Below are positions 45,153-58,127 of a DNA stretch of 64,000 nt, in pieces; the stretch's first letter is position 1, and every line of letters starts with the position of its first letter. Made by a program: the position numbers and the translations under genes. Origin of the DNA: Nocardioides cavernae (lineage in GTDB: Bacteria > Actinomycetota > Actinomycetes > Propionibacteriales > Nocardioidaceae); contig NZ_JAFBCA010000001.1 of assembly GCF_016907475.1 (NCBI RefSeq), positions 2,666,001-2,730,000 of the forward strand. The letters run 5' to 3'. The notes under the pieces are model-generated. The model was not told where the DNA came from and ran no database searches. It was given only the letters and a program-made list of their open reading frames with translations.

Positions 45153-47183
45153 GTGGCCATGCCGAGCTCCTATCGACCCGCGACCGGGTCGATCCCGACC
45201 AAGCCGGGGGTCTACCGCTTCCGCGACGCCAAGGGCCGCGTCATCTACGTCGGCAAGGCCAAGAGCCTGCGCCCGCGCCTGTCGTCGTACTTCCAGGACA
45301 TCGGCAACCTCCACCCGCGCACGGCGACCATGGTCACCACCGGCGCGAGCGTGGAGTGGACCGTCGTCGACACCGAGGTCGAGGCCCTCCAGCTGGAGTA
45401 CAGCTGGATCAAGGAGTTCGACCCGCGCTTCAACGTGAAGTACCGCGACGACAAGTCCTACCCCTGGCTGGCGGTGACCGTCGGCGAGGAGTTCCCCCGC
45501 GTGATGGTCGGCCGCGGCGCCAAGCGCAAGGGCACCCGCTACTTCGGCCCCTACAGCCACGCCTGGGCCATCCGCGAGACCGTCGACCTTCTGCTGCGCG
45601 TCTTCCCGATGCGCTCGTGCAGCAACGGCGTCTTCAAGCGCTCGTCCCAGATCGGTCGCCCCTGCCTGCTCGGCTACATCGACAAGTGCGCGGCCCCGTG
45701 CGTCGGCAACGTGACGGCCGAGGAGCACCGCGAGATCGTCGACGACTTCTGCGACTTCATGGCCGGCAACACGACCGCCTTCACCAAGCGCATCGAGCGG
45801 GAGATGTACGCCGCCTCCGAGGCGCTCGACTTCGAGAAGGCCGCCCGGCTCCGTGACGACCTCGGTGCGCTGACCAAGGCGCTGGAGAAGCAGGCCGTGG
45901 TGCTGCGCGACGGCACGGACGCCGACGTGATCGCGCTCGTCGAGGACCCGCTCGAGGTTGCCGTGCAGATCTTCTACGTGCGCGGCGGTCGCATCCGCGG
46001 CCAGCGCGGCTGGGTCGCCGACCGCACCGACGAGGGCGGCACCCCCGAGCTGGTGCAGGACTTCCTCCTCCAGCTCTACGGCGGCGAGGACGACTCGATC
46101 CCGCGCGAGGTGCTGGTGCCGGCCCTTCCGCCCGACGCCGACGTGATGGAGCAGCTCCTCACTGAGCGGCGGGGGAGCAAGGTCGCGATCCGCGTCCCGC
46201 AGCGCGGCGACAAGCGCGACCTGCAGCAGACGGTGGCCAACAACGCCGCCCAGGCCCTCACCCTCCACAAGACGAAGCGGGCCAGCGACCTCACCACCCG
46301 CAACCGTGCCCTCGAGGAGATCCAGCAGTCGCTGGGGCTCGACGAGGTGCCGCTGCGGATCGAGTGCTACGACGTCTCCAACCTCCAGGGCACCGAGGTC
46401 GTCGCCTCGATGGTCGTCTTCGAGGACGGCCTCTCCCGCAAGTCCGAGTACCGGCGCTTCGTGATCCGCGGGGTCGACGGCCAGAACGACGTCGCCTCGA
46501 TGCACGAGGTGATCACCCGGCGGTTCCGGCGGCTGCTCGACGAGCAGGCGCGGAGTGTTGAGGTTCAACCGGCTCCTCGGGCGGCCTCAGGGCGTAGCTC
46601 GGCTTCGCAGGCTCCGCCGGACGACGCCCAGAGGCCCCTCCTCGTCGACCCGGAGACGGGTCGCCCCCGCAAGTTCGCCTACGCGCCCTCGCTGGTCGTC
46701 GTCGACGGCGGACCGCCGCAGGTGGCGGCGGCCCAGCAGGCGCTCGCCGAGCTCGGCATCAACGACGTACCCGTGTGCGGGCTGGCCAAGCGGCTCGAGG
46801 AGGTGTGGCTGCCGGCGGAGGAGGACCCGGTGATCATGGCCCGCACCAGCGAGGGCCTCTACCTCCTGCAGCGGATCCGCGACGAGGCCCACCGCTTCGC
46901 CATCACCCACCACCGCAACCGACGCTCCAAGTCGATGGTGGAGAGCACCCTCGACGACGTCCCGGGCCTCGGCGAGGTGCGTCGCAAGACCCTGCTCAAG
47001 CACTTCGGGTCGCTCAAGAAGCTGCGCGAGGCCGACGTCGACCAGATCGCCCTCGTCCCCGGCATCGGACCGCGCACGGCCACGGCCATCAAGGACGCCG
47101 TCGCCAACGCCGACGCGACCCGCAAGACTGCTCCCAAGGAGCCGACGATCAACACCGCCACCGGCGAGATCCTGGAGGACTGA
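45153..47183 (+). CDS. uvrC: Excinuclease ABC subunit C
   Basis: A 676-residue dual-incision nuclease. GIY-YIG domain ([20 protein letters not shown], with [16 protein letters not shown]), UVR motif at about 225-250 ([21 protein letters not shown]), RNase H-like domain ([33 protein letters not shown]) and two C-terminal HhH motifs ([32 protein letters not shown]). Residues ~467-492 are an extra segment with atypical codons (46553-46630). GTG 45153 follows a leaderless -10. rapZ begins 3 bp after the stop. Confidence 0.97.
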   Translation: MAMPSSYRPATGSIPTKPGVYRFRDAKGRVIYVGKAKSLRPRLSSYFQDIGNLHPRTATMVTTGASVEWTVVDTEVEALQLEYSWIKEFDPRFNVKYRDDKSYPWLAVTVGEEFPRVMVGRGAKRKGTRYFGPYSHAWAIRETVDLLLRVFPMRSCSNGVFKRSSQIGRPCLLGYIDKCAAPCVGNVTAEEHREIVDDFCDFMAGNTTAFTKRIEREMYAASEALDFEKAARLRDDLGALTKALEKQAVVLRDGTDADVIALVEDPLEVAVQIFYVRGGRIRGQRGWVADRTDEGGTPELVQDFLLQLYGGEDDSIPREVLVPALPPDADVMEQLLTERRGSKVAIRVPQRGDKRDLQQTVANNAAQALTLHKTKRASDLTTRNRALEEIQQSLGLDEVPLRIECYDVSNLQGTEVVASMVVFEDGLSRKSEYRRFVIRGVDGQNDVASMHEVITRRFRRLLDEQARSVEVQPAPRAASGRSSASQAPPDDAQRPLLVDPETGRPRKFAYAPSLVVVDGGPPQVAAAQQALAELGINDVPVCGLAKRLEEVWLPAEEDPVIMARTSEGLYLLQRIRDEAHRFAITHHRNRRSKSMVESTLDDVPGLGEVRRKTLLKHFGSLKKLREADVDQIALVPGIGPRTATAIKDAVANADATRKTAPKEPTINTATGEILED

Positions 47184-47186
47184 CCA

Positions 47187-48053
47187 GTGGAACCCACGCC
47201 CGGCGAGCTCGTGATCGTCACCGGCATGACCGGCGCCGGTCGCAGCACGGCAGCCAAGGAGCTCGAGGACCTCGGCTACTTCGTGGTCGACAACCTCCCG
47301 CCGACACTGGTGCGCGACGTCGTGCGCCTCGTCGACGACAGCCGCGGCATCCACCAGCCGATCGCGGTGGTGGTCGACGTCCGGTCGGGCTCGTTCTTCG
47401 ACTCTCTGCAGGCCAACCGCCACCAACCTGTGACCGGCCGCCCCACGACCCTGCTGTTCCTCGAGGCGACCGAGGAGGTGCTGGTGCGCCGCCAGGAGGC
47501 CGCCCGTCGGCCGCACCCGCTCCAGGGTGGCGGACGCCTGCTGCACGGCCTGCAGCGCGAGCGCGGCGTGATGGCCGACATCCGCGGCGACGCCGACGTG
47601 CTGCTCGACACCTCCAACTTCAACGTCCACCAGCTCCAGGACCGGATCGCCGAGCTGTTCGGCACGGCCGCCACGACGCGGCTCAAGGTCACCGTCATCA
47701 GCTTCGGCTTCAAGTACGGCATCCCCGTCGACGCCGACTGGGTGGCCGACATGCGCTTCCTGCCCAACCCGCACTGGGTCCCCGAGCTGCGCCCGCAGAA
47801 CGGTCGCGACCCCGAGGTGTCGGACTACGTGCTCTCCCAGCCCGGCGCGGGCCGGTTCCTGGAGCAGTACCTCCCCGTCCTCACGACGGTCGCGGAGGGC
47901 TACCTGACCGAGGGCAAGCGGTTCATGCAGGTCGCCATCGGCTGCACGGGCGGCAAGCACCGCAGCGTCGCGATGACCGAGGCGATCGCCGGGCTGCTCC
48001 GCGACTCCGGCTACGACGTCAGCACCGCCCACCGCGACCTCGGCAGGGAGTGA
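47187..48053 (+). CDS. rapZ: RNase adapter RapZ
   Basis: A 288-residue ATP-binding protein. Walker A is VTGMTGAGRSTAAKEL near residue 9; YFVVDNLPPTLVRDVV follows. The C-terminal domain has VISFGFKYGIPVDADWVADM and IGCTGGKHRSVAMTEAI, family hallmarks. In E. coli RapZ directs RNase E to a small RNA controlling glucosamine-6-phosphate synthase; in actinobacteria the role is less clear but the gene always travels with yvcK and whiA. GTG 47187 starts 3 bp after uvrC and yvcK follows 1 bp later. Confidence 0.95.
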   Translation: MEPTPGELVIVTGMTGAGRSTAAKELEDLGYFVVDNLPPTLVRDVVRLVDDSRGIHQPIAVVVDVRSGSFFDSLQANRHQPVTGRPTTLLFLEATEEVLVRRQEAARRPHPLQGGGRLLHGLQRERGVMADIRGDADVLLDTSNFNVHQLQDRIAELFGTAATTRLKVTVISFGFKYGIPVDADWVADMRFLPNPHWVPELRPQNGRDPEVSDYVLSQPGAGRFLEQYLPVLTTVAEGYLTEGKRFMQVAIGCTGGKHRSVAMTEAIAGLLRDSGYDVSTAHRDLGRE

Positions 48054-48054
48054 C

Positions 48055-49023
48055 GTGGCCCGCGACACCGCGCAGGCTGCGGTCGCCCTCGGTGGCGGAC
48101 ACGGGCTGTTCGCCACGCTGTCGGCGCTGCGCCGGCTCCACGACGACCTCACGATCGACGACCTGACGGCCGTGGTGACCGTCGCCGACAACGGCGGCTC
48201 GTCCGGCCGGCTGCGCGGCGAGTTCGGCGTCCTGCCGCCGGGCGACCTGCGGATGGCGCTCGCTGCGCTCTGCGGCGACGACGAGTGGGGCCGCACGTGG
48301 GCCGACGTCCTGCAGCACCGGTTCGCCGGCCAGGGCGAGATGAACGGCCACGTCGTCGGCAACCTGCTGATCGTCGGGCTCTGGGAGCTCATGGGTGAGC
48401 CGGTGCGGGCGCTCGACTGGGTCGGGCGGCTCCTGGGCGCCCACGGTCGCGTGCTGCCGATGGCGACCACGCCGATGGACATCACGGCGCGGGTCCGCGG
48501 CGCCGACGAGGCCGACCCCGAGGCCGTCACCGTCGTACGCGGCCAGGTGGAGGTGGCCACCACGGGCGGCCGCATCGAGTCCGTCGCCCTCGTCCCGGAG
48601 GATCCGCAGGCCTGTGCGGAGGCGGTCGACGCGATCCTCGCCGCCGAGTGGGTCGTGCTCGGTCCGGGTTCGTGGTTCAGCTCCGTGATCCCGCACCTGA
48701 TGGTGCCCGGGCTCCGCCGTGCCCTCGCCGAGACCGCCGGGCGGCTCGTCGTGGTGCTCAACCTCGAGGCGCAGGTGGGTGAGACGACCGGCTTCGGTCC
48801 CGCCGACCACCTCGCTGTCCTGTTCGAGCACGCACCCGACCTGACGGTCCACGCGGTGGTCGTCGACTCGTCCGCGATCGCGGACGACCAGGCCCGGCTG
48901 GAGAAGGACGTGGCCGACCGCGGAGCCCGGCTGGTGGTCGCCGACATCGCCGTCCCGGGTGAGCCGCGCCACGACCCCGACCGGCTCGCGGAAGCGTTCC
49001 GGCAGGTCGTGGACGAGGCCTGA
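48055..49023 (+). CDS. yvcK: YvcK/gluconeogenesis factor
   Basis: A 322-residue CofD-like protein. VALGGGHGLFATLSALRRL near residue 10 is the nucleotide-binding loop; VVTVADNGGSSGRLRGEFG and LPPGDLRMALAAL are signatures. The family binds UDP-sugars and is needed for normal cell shape and growth on gluconeogenic carbon. GTG 48055 is 1 bp after the rapZ stop; translation is probably coupled. whiA follows after 69 bp. Confidence 0.95.
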   Translation: MARDTAQAAVALGGGHGLFATLSALRRLHDDLTIDDLTAVVTVADNGGSSGRLRGEFGVLPPGDLRMALAALCGDDEWGRTWADVLQHRFAGQGEMNGHVVGNLLIVGLWELMGEPVRALDWVGRLLGAHGRVLPMATTPMDITARVRGADEADPEAVTVVRGQVEVATTGGRIESVALVPEDPQACAEAVDAILAAEWVVLGPGSWFSSVIPHLMVPGLRRALAETAGRLVVVLNLEAQVGETTGFGPADHLAVLFEHAPDLTVHAVVVDSSAIADDQARLEKDVADRGARLVVADIAVPGEPRHDPDRLAEAFRQVVDEA

Positions 49024-49092
49024 ATCACGCCTGCGCCGGTGGCTCGACCGTTCCCACCGAGGGTCGTTGACCTACGTGGCAGGATTCGCCCC

Positions 49093-50079
49093 ATGGCTAT
49101 GACGGCACAGGTGAAGGCAGAGCTCGCCTCCACCCAGATCACCAAGACCTGCTGCCGCAAGGCCGAGGTCGCCTCGATGCTCCGCTTCGCCGGCGGCCTG
49201 CACATCGTGAGCGGCCGCATCGTCGTGGAGGCCGAGCTCGACACCGGCGCCGCGGCCCGGCGTCTCCGCAAGGACATCTCCGAGGTCTACGGCCACCCGT
49301 CCGACGTGGTGATGGTCCAGGGCAACGGCATCCGCAAGGGCAGCCGCTACATCGTGCGCGTCACCAAGGACGGCGAGGCCCTCGCCCGACAGACCGGCCT
49401 GCTCGACCAGCGCGGCCGCCCCGTGCGGGGCCTGCCGCCCGCTGTCGTCAGCGGGGGCGGGTGCGACGCCGTCGCCGCCTGGCGCGGCGCCTTCCTGGCC
49501 CACGGGTCGCTCACCGAGCCGGGACGCTCGTCGTCGCTGGAGATCACCTGCCCCGGCCCGGAGGCCGCGCTCGCGATCGTCGGGGTGGCCCGCCGCCTCG
49601 GCATCTCTGCCAAGGCGCGCGAGGTGCGCGGCGTGGACCGCGTGGTGATCCGCGACGGCGACGCGATCGGCGCGCTGCTGACCCGGCTGGGCGCCCACGA
49701 GTCGCTGATGGCCTGGGAGGAGCGGCGGATGCGGCGTGAGGTCCGCGCCACCGCCAACCGTCTCGCCAACTTCGACGACGCCAACCTGCGCCGCTCGGCC
49801 CGCGCCGCAGTGGCCGCCGGTGCGCGCGTGGAGCGGGCCTTGGAGATCCTCGGCGAGGAGATCCCCGACCACCTCCGCCAGGCCGGCCACCTGCGCCTCG
49901 AGCACAAGCAGGCCTCGCTCGAGGAGCTCGGCCAGCTGCACGAGCCCGTGCTCACCAAGGACGCGATCGCCGGCCGCATCCGGCGCCTGCTGGCGATGGC
50001 CGACAAGCGCGCCGAGGACCTCGGCATCCCCGACACGGAGTCGTCGCTGACCCCGGAGATGCTGGCCGACGAGGGCTGA
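49093..50079 (+). CDS. whiA: Sporulation/division regulator WhiA
   Basis: A 328-residue DNA-binding protein. An N-terminal LAGLIDADG-like fold ([20 protein letters not shown] ... [20 protein letters not shown]) is followed by a C-terminal WhiA helix-turn-helix ([20 protein letters not shown], then RRLLAMA). In sporulating actinomycetes WhiA triggers septation; in others it influences division. ATG 49093 is chosen; ATG 49099 is also possible. After its stop the strand changes and the ABC operon begins 16 bp later. Confidence 0.96.
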   Translation: MAMTAQVKAELASTQITKTCCRKAEVASMLRFAGGLHIVSGRIVVEAELDTGAAARRLRKDISEVYGHPSDVVMVQGNGIRKGSRYIVRVTKDGEALARQTGLLDQRGRPVRGLPPAVVSGGGCDAVAAWRGAFLAHGSLTEPGRSSSLEITCPGPEAALAIVGVARRLGISAKAREVRGVDRVVIRDGDAIGALLTRLGAHESLMAWEERRMRREVRATANRLANFDDANLRRSARAAVAAGARVERALEILGEEIPDHLRQAGHLRLEHKQASLEELGQLHEPVLTKDAIAGRIRRLLAMADKRAEDLGIPDTESSLTPEMLADEG

Positions 50080-50095
50080 CCGGCTCCGAAAAGAG

Positions 50096-53000
50096 CTAGC
50101 GGGCCTTCTCCCGCAGGGACGCCCCGCGTGCCTGGCGTACGGTCGCCCAGGCGCTCAGCAGGGCCACCGTGCCGAGCAGGACGGCCACCACCAGCGCGGT
50201 GCCGCTCAACAGCACCGGATCGATGCGCGCGACCACCCGGGGCCACGAGGCCTCCTCGACCTGCCCCAGGGTGATCCGACCCAGCACGATGAGCTGCGCG
50301 GCCGCACCGGCCAGCAGGCCCGCGACGGCCGCGGCGCCGAGCACCACCACCTGCTCCACGGCCACCGACGACAGCACGGACCTGCGCCGGACGCCGACGA
50401 CGCTCAGCGCGGCGGCGTCCATCCGGCGCCCCGGCAGCTGGATCGCCGTGGTGACCACGAGGCCGGCCACCGCCATCAGCAGCACGAGGATCGACGCGAC
50501 GAGGTAGAGGCGCAGGGCTAGGGCGTACGCCGTCCCGTCGAGGCGGTCGCGCTCCTGGGCGTAGACGCGCTCCACGGCGAGACCCTGCCCCGCCAGCGCC
50601 GTCGTGACCTGTTCGGGGGTGTCCGCCGCTGCCAGGACCCGGACCTCGAACTCCTCCTCGTAGACCGTGCGGTTGGTCGTCAGGACGGAGTAGTCGATCA
50701 GCACTCCCTCGGGCCCGAGGAAGGGCACGCTCTCCGCGACCAGCACGGCCTCGGAGGGCGGGGGACCGCCGACGGTCGAGGTCGCGGCGCCCGCGACGCG
50801 CCCGAGGCGGTCCACGGCCTCCCGGCCGGCCACGACGGGACGCAGGCCCCCCATCCCCGACGTCAGGGCGGCCTTGCCGGTCCCGTCGGCGGTGACGACG
50901 AGACCGGCGCCGTCGACCCGCACGTCCTGCGCGGCCTGGGTGACGCCCTCGTCGACGAGGTGCCAGTCGCCGCGGGTGAGCACGTCGGAGGCATCGGTGC
51001 CGTCGGCCTCGAGCGGCCCGACGACGTACTCCCCGGAGAGCTCGGTGGGCAGGCCGGCCGGTCCGGCGAGGGCGAAGCCCTCGACCGTGCAGCCGCGCCC
51101 GCACGGGACGCGCTCGGTGGCGGTGGACGTGCCGGGCCCGAACGGTCCGACGTACGTGTTGAAGGTGTCGCCGCCCGAGGTGCGCATCCGCATCTCGACG
51201 GTGACCTGCCCGGCGGCGCGGGGCACGGTCATGCCCAGCCGGAGGCGTGCGCCGGTCAGCAGCGGTGTGGGCGGCCGGGTGATGAGGGCGACGACGTCGT
51301 CCACGCTGTGCCCCGGCGTCCACGAGGGGTCCCACAACGAGGCGGACGCCAGCCGCGGCACGTCGGCGACCACGTAGACGCCGTCCTGGGCGTTCCAGGT
51401 GCCCGTGGCCATCAGCCACCGGCCGTCGGGGTCGAGACGATGGGTGAGCGCCACGGCCTCGTTCATCGGCAGCTCGCTCGACCAGACCGTGCTGGCCGGG
51501 GCCTGGGTGGCGGCCACGCTGGCCCGCCACGCGCCGGCCGCGTCGAAGGTGCCGGCGCCGAAGGTGACGACGGCGATCGCGATGGTCAGGGGGAGCACGA
51601 CGAGGGTGCCGACCGAGCGACGCGCCACCGCCCGCACGGCCAGGAAGCCCGCGACACCGCGTGCCGGTCGTCTGGCCAGCGCCCGCGCCGCCGCGCGGGT
51701 GCCGCCGGCAGCGGCGAGCCCCAGGACGGCGGCGATCAGCAGCGGCAGCACGAGGTCGGCCGCGTCGGTGGCGCCGCCGGCGGGCCGGGTGAGCGCAGCG
51801 ACCACGAGGACGAGCGTCAGCGCCACCAGCGCGAGCGCGACCAGGACCGCGAGCCGCCCCGCCGGACGCGGCCGAGCCTGGCCGCTCAGCTGGTCGGCGA
51901 GGCTGCGGGCCAGGACCGCTCGCGTCGAGAGGACGCACACTGCGATCGAGCAGGCGACGACGGCGACGGACGCGAGCACGGCGTACGCCGGCACCGGGAC
52001 CGGCAGCTCGGCGGGCAGCCACGCGCGCACGAGTGCCCAGGTGAGGGCCGCGCCGCCCGCGAGGCCGACCGGCACCGCGAGGGCGACGAGGAGCAGTGGC
52101 TCGCTCAGCGCCAGCAGCCAGGTCCTCCGGCGGTCGGCGCCGCGGAGCGAGGCCAGGGCCAGGTCGGGGACCCGCAGCTCGCCCGCCGCGGAGGTCAGTC
52201 GGCTGAGCAGGGCGAGGGCGACGAGGACGAGCGAGACCACGGCCGGCGTGACGGCGAGGAGCGCGGACCGCCGCTCCCGTTCGACGTCCGCGACGATGCC
52301 GTCGAGGTCGTTGTTGGAGATCTCGGCGGCGGTGCCCACCGCGAGCTGCTGCGGCGCCGGGTCCGCGGCGGCGCGCTCGGCGATCGCCGGCAGGTCGGCG
52401 GCGTCCAGGTCGGTCGGCACCTCGATGCGGCTGTCGACCCGGACCAGGAGCAGGCTCGGCGCGAGCCCGGCGAGCTGGTCGGGAGCGACGAGGTAGGGCG
52501 CCGGCTGCCGGGCGACGTCGGTGAGCTGGCGTCCCGGGCGCACCGTGGCCGGGACCGACGCCAACCGGCCCGGCTCGAACCAGAAGTCCTCGAGCGCCTC
52601 GCGCCGCTCGGGTGAGACGCTCGGGCCCGAGGGATAGGCATAGGTGCCGACGAGGGTGAGCGTGCCGAACGGCTCGCCCAGGTCGATCCGGTCGCCGAGC
52701 TCGTGGCCGTCCTCCTCGGCGTCTCCGGCCAGCACGGACACCTCACCGGGCGCCGCGGGGCAGCGGCCCTCGAGGTCGAGGTGCGCGCAGGCGTCGGGCT
52801 TCGCCATCAGCATCACCTCGCCGAGGGCACCCGGGGCGAGCATCCGGCTTGTCTCCAGCTGGGCGGTGGCGGCGTGCTGGTCCTCCGGCAGGACGAGCTG
52901 GGCGAGCGTGTCGTCGAGCAGGGCGCCGGGGTCGTCGACGGCGCTGCTCGGCCGGACCTCCCACGTGCGCCCGGTCAGGACGTTGCGCTCCTCCTCGAGG

Positions 53001-53143
53001 CGGGTGACGGCGTACGCGTTGCCGACGGCCGCGGCGAAGGACGGGCCGAGCACGGCCGAGCCCAGCGCCACCACCAGCAGGAGCAGGGTGCCGAGGGAGA
53101 GCAGGGAGCGCGACCGCAGGCCGTCGAGCGCCACCCGGATCAC
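50096..53143 (-). CDS. FtsX/MacB-type ABC transporter permease, large
   Basis: A 1015-residue permease, last gene of a four-gene operon. After one N-terminal helix (SLGTLLLLVVALGSAVLGPS) comes a ~270-residue outer region. Two blocks of helices follow (about 285-500 and 860-1015), separated by a ~340-residue outer domain with a Cys pair (VPCGRGCTV). FtsX-like cores are seen at LASLRGADRRRTWLLALSEP and LSVVGVRRRSVLSSVAVEQ. Likely drives mechanotransmission or export across the envelope. GTG 53143 overlaps the upstream permease stop (GTGA). Confidence 0.85.
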   Translation of the reverse strand: MIRVALDGLRSRSLLSLGTLLLLVVALGSAVLGPSFAAAVGNAYAVTRLEEERNVLTGRTWEVRPSSAVDDPGALLDDTLAQLVLPEDQHAATAQLETSRMLAPGALGEVMLMAKPDACAHLDLEGRCPAAPGEVSVLAGDAEEDGHELGDRIDLGEPFGTLTLVGTYAYPSGPSVSPERREALEDFWFEPGRLASVPATVRPGRQLTDVARQPAPYLVAPDQLAGLAPSLLLVRVDSRIEVPTDLDAADLPAIAERAAADPAPQQLAVGTAAEISNNDLDGIVADVERERRSALLAVTPAVVSLVLVALALLSRLTSAAGELRVPDLALASLRGADRRRTWLLALSEPLLLVALAVPVGLAGGAALTWALVRAWLPAELPVPVPAYAVLASVAVVACSIAVCVLSTRAVLARSLADQLSGQARPRPAGRLAVLVALALVALTLVLVVAALTRPAGGATDAADLVLPLLIAAVLGLAAAGGTRAAARALARRPARGVAGFLAVRAVARRSVGTLVVLPLTIAIAVVTFGAGTFDAAGAWRASVAATQAPASTVWSSELPMNEAVALTHRLDPDGRWLMATGTWNAQDGVYVVADVPRLASASLWDPSWTPGHSVDDVVALITRPPTPLLTGARLRLGMTVPRAAGQVTVEMRMRTSGGDTFNTYVGPFGPGTSTATERVPCGRGCTVEGFALAGPAGLPTELSGEYVVGPLEADGTDASDVLTRGDWHLVDEGVTQAAQDVRVDGAGLVVTADGTGKAALTSGMGGLRPVVAGREAVDRLGRVAGAATSTVGGPPPSEAVLVAESVPFLGPEGVLIDYSVLTTNRTVYEEEFEVRVLAAADTPEQVTTALAGQGLAVERVYAQERDRLDGTAYALALRLYLVASILVLLMAVAGLVVTTAIQLPGRRMDAAALSVVGVRRRSVLSSVAVEQVVVLGAAAVAGLLAGAAAQLIVLGRITLGQVEEASWPRVVARIDPVLLSGTALVVAVLLGTVALLSAWATVRQARGASLREKAR

Positions 53144-55365
53144 GCCGTCACCTCCTCGCGCAGCCGGGCCGGGAGGCTGGCGCGGTCGGGGACGTGGCCG
53201 GTCCACCAGGTGGTGAGCCCCGCGAGCCCGGTCGCGACGGTGCCCGCCAGGACGAGCGCGAGGACACGGGGCCCGGTGTCGAGGGGGAGCTGTCCCGGGC
53301 CGGCTGCCAGCACCGGCAGGGCGTCGGAGAGGGCCGAGACGACCAGCAGTGTCGCCGCGACGCTCGCCAGGCCGGCCGCGAGTGCCATCACGACGACCTG
53401 CAGGCGGCCCGCGGTGCGCTGGTCGGACCGGCGTACGCCGACGAGACGCAGCACCGCGCGCTCGTGGGTGCGCTCGCGCCGCAGCCTCGCGGCCGGCAGC
53501 ACGACGGCCAGCAGCCCGAGCAGCGCGCCGCCGGCAGCGAGCAGGGCGAACCGCCTCGCGACTCCGTCGTCGGCGGCCTCGACGACCTCGCGCGAGAGCT
53601 CGGAGCCCTGCCGGGGCTGGCCGACCCGGGCCAGCACGCTGTCGGGGGTGTCGGCACGAGCGAGGACCAGCGGCTCGGCGCGCGCCACGGCACCGGTGCC
53701 CGGGACGACGGAGGTCGGCAGGTCGAGAACGGTGCCCGCCGCGCCCACCACGGGCAGGGCGTCGGCGGTCGCCAGGACGCGGGCCGGTCGGGCCATGCCG
53801 CCGGTGGTCGGCGCCTCCGGTGCGTCGGGCCACTCCACGCTGCTGGTGGCGAGGACCGGGGTGGCCCAGGGTGACCTGTCGGTGGCGAGGTAGCTGGTGC
53901 CGGCGCTGCTCGGCCGGACCCGGAGCTGTCCGGGCGTGGCCGCGACCTCGCCCGGCGGCCGCTCGTCGGGCTCGGCCAGCACCCACGGGCGGGCCAGCAG
54001 GTCGAGACCCCCGAGGTCGAGCTCCGTCAGGGTGAGGGCCGGCCGCTGGCAGAAGGGCTGGGCCCAGGTGTCGTCGTTGCAGGGGGCGCCGATGGCGACC
54101 TCCATGCCGGTCACCCGGCAGCCGGTCTCGCACCGGACGAGGTCGGCGGACACGGTCGTCGGCGTCCCCGGGGTCGGCCGGGCGAAGACGGTCTGGCGGC
54201 CCGACCCGGACGGGCTCACCGTCAGGACGTCGAGCCGCAGCGGGCGCGGGCGGGAGCCGGCGAGGGCGAGGCGGACGGTCATGCGGCGTCCGGTGGTGAC
54301 CGGTTCGGGATCGGTCGCGGCGGCGGCGGCGCCGAGGTCGGACACCTCGGTGGAGCCGCCAGAGGCGGCGGTCCCCGCCAGCCGGTCACCGACGACCCGC
54401 TCGTAGCGGGCGGTGTCGAGGTAGACCCGCCGCGAGATCGGCCGGTCGTCCTCCAGGACCCGGATCGCCGCCATCAGCCACTGGCCGTCCGGGTCGGCCT
54501 CGCGGGTCGCCTCGAGCAGACCGTCGGCAGGGCCGTCGTACGACACCACCAGGGGCGTCGCGGACGTCACGAGCGAGGTGTCGCGCGTCCAGTCGTGGAC
54601 GGCCAGCGCCGTGTTGGCGGCGCAGCCGAGGAGCACCGCCGAGCCGACCAGGACGGGGAGACCGGTCGCGGCCCGCGGCAGCGCGAGGCGGTGGCCGGCG
54701 AGCGACGGCCCGAGGCCGGGACGCCGGGCGAGCCGTCCCGCGACCAGCCGCACCACCGCGGTCGCCAGCAGACCCGCGGCCAGGCCCACCACCACGGGGG
54801 CGGTGAAGGCCCACGCGTCGGGGGCGGTCGAGGAGCGGCGGAGCAGCGCGACGACCGCGGCCACCGCGACGACCACGGGCACGAGGGCAGCGAGGGCGCT
54901 GGCTCGGCGCGCCCGTTCGGCACCGGCGGGGCGGAGCAGCTCGGTGAGCGGTCCGCGCAGCGCGACCACCATCGCGGTGACGACGGTGGCCGAGGCAAGG
55001 AGCCACACGGCGGCGACCAGTGCCGGGGATGCGATCTCGGCCCCCAGGGCCAGCGGCACCGCAGCACCCACCGCGCCACCCAGGACGGCTGTCAGCATCG
55101 GTTCGGCGACGAGCGCGGTCACCCAGCGCACGCCCCGCCGTCCGTGCAGTCGCAGCAGCGCCGCCTCCTGCCGCCGCGCGCCACCGAGGGCGAGGCCCGC
55201 ACCGGGGAGCACCCCTGCGGCGAGCACGACCAGCGGCACGAGGAGGGCGGGCCTGCCGCCGGCGTCGGCGAGCACGGTGGCCGCGGTGACCACCGCGATG
55301 GCGGCGGCGACGGGCAGGTGGGTGCCACGCCGGGCCCACCACCCGGCCAGCAGGCGCAAGGTCAT
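53140..55365 (-). CDS. FtsX/MacB-type ABC transporter permease, small
   Basis: A 741-residue permease with helices at both ends and a ~280-residue outer domain between them. RLHGRRGVRWVTALVAEPML and LRLVGVRRSDQRTAGRLQVV are the FtsX-like cytoplasmic elbow regions. The outer part holds paired Cys (VRCETGCRV; GAPCNDDTWAQPFCQ), echoing the Cys pair of its partner. ATG 55365 overlaps the stop of the upstream ATPase gene (ATGA), and its stop overlaps the next permease start. Confidence 0.85.
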   Translation of the reverse strand: MTLRLLAGWWARRGTHLPVAAAIAVVTAATVLADAGGRPALLVPLVVLAAGVLPGAGLALGGARRQEAALLRLHGRRGVRWVTALVAEPMLTAVLGGAVGAAVPLALGAEIASPALVAAVWLLASATVVTAMVVALRGPLTELLRPAGAERARRASALAALVPVVVAVAAVVALLRRSSTAPDAWAFTAPVVVGLAAGLLATAVVRLVAGRLARRPGLGPSLAGHRLALPRAATGLPVLVGSAVLLGCAANTALAVHDWTRDTSLVTSATPLVVSYDGPADGLLEATREADPDGQWLMAAIRVLEDDRPISRRVYLDTARYERVVGDRLAGTAASGGSTEVSDLGAAAAATDPEPVTTGRRMTVRLALAGSRPRPLRLDVLTVSPSGSGRQTVFARPTPGTPTTVSADLVRCETGCRVTGMEVAIGAPCNDDTWAQPFCQRPALTLTELDLGGLDLLARPWVLAEPDERPPGEVAATPGQLRVRPSSAGTSYLATDRSPWATPVLATSSVEWPDAPEAPTTGGMARPARVLATADALPVVGAAGTVLDLPTSVVPGTGAVARAEPLVLARADTPDSVLARVGQPRQGSELSREVVEAADDGVARRFALLAAGGALLGLLAVVLPAARLRRERTHERAVLRLVGVRRSDQRTAGRLQVVVMALAAGLASVAATLLVVSALSDALPVLAAGPGQLPLDTGPRVLALVLAGTVATGLAGLTTWWTGHVPDRASLPARLREEVTA

Positions 55366-56014
55366 GTGATCCGGCCCTCGTCGATCGCGACGTGGTGGTC
55401 GGCGAGCTCGACGATGGCGGGGTCGTGGGTGGCGATGACGACGACGCATCCTCGCTCGGCCTCGGCGCGCAGGGCGTCGAGGACGACCGAGACGTTGCCC
55501 TGGTCGAGCTCGCTCGTCGGCTCGTCGGCGAGCAGCACCGGCGCGCCCACCACCAGGCCACGGGCGCAGGCCACGCGCTGCAGCTGGCCGCCCGAGAGCT
55601 CCTCCACCTGCCGGTCGCCGAGGTCGGCGATGTCGAATCGGGCCAGCGCCGCCTCGGCGCGGTCGGAGGCGTCGGTCCACGAGGTGCCGCGGGCGCGCAG
55701 TGCGATGGCGACGTTCTCGCGGGCGGACAGGATGGGGACCAGGCCGTAGACCTGGAGCACGAAGGCGATCTCCGGCGGCGGGTCGCCGTCGCCCTGCCAC
55801 GTCGCGCGGCCGTCGTACGTCGCGGCGCCCGTGCTCGGGGCGACCAGGCCACCGGCGATCGACAGCAGCGTGGTCTTGCCCGACCCGCTCGGACCGGACA
55901 GCGCCGTCACGCGACCGGCCGCGAACGTCACGGAGACGTCGTCGAGCAGGAGCGGCCCGGGCTGGTAGCTGACGTGGTCGAGGACCAGGTCGCCGGTCCC
56001 GTTCATCTCGGCGG

Positions 56015-56018
<4 letters not shown>
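55362..56018 (-). CDS. LolD/MacB-type ABC ATP-binding protein 2
   Basis: A 218-residue ATPase. Walker A ALSGPSGSGKTTLL near residue 37, signature ELSGGQLQRVACARGL near 140, Walker [14 protein letters not shown]. The Q-loop is FVLQVYGLVPILS. It is the second of two ATPases in the operon and probably pairs with one of the two permeases. ATG 56018 overlaps the stop of the first ATPase gene. Confidence 0.93.
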
Positions 56019-58125
<2,107 letters not shown>

Positions 58126-58127
58126 CC

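Noticed and set aside
49067..49092. Promoter for whiA
   Set aside because: TTGACC and CAGGAT lie too close together (7 bp) to form a promoter, and CAGGAT is a poor -10.
50096..54133. A 1345-residue permease
   Set aside because: The open frame runs on into the next gene in the wrong frame; GTG 53143 with a GTGA overlap is the natural start.
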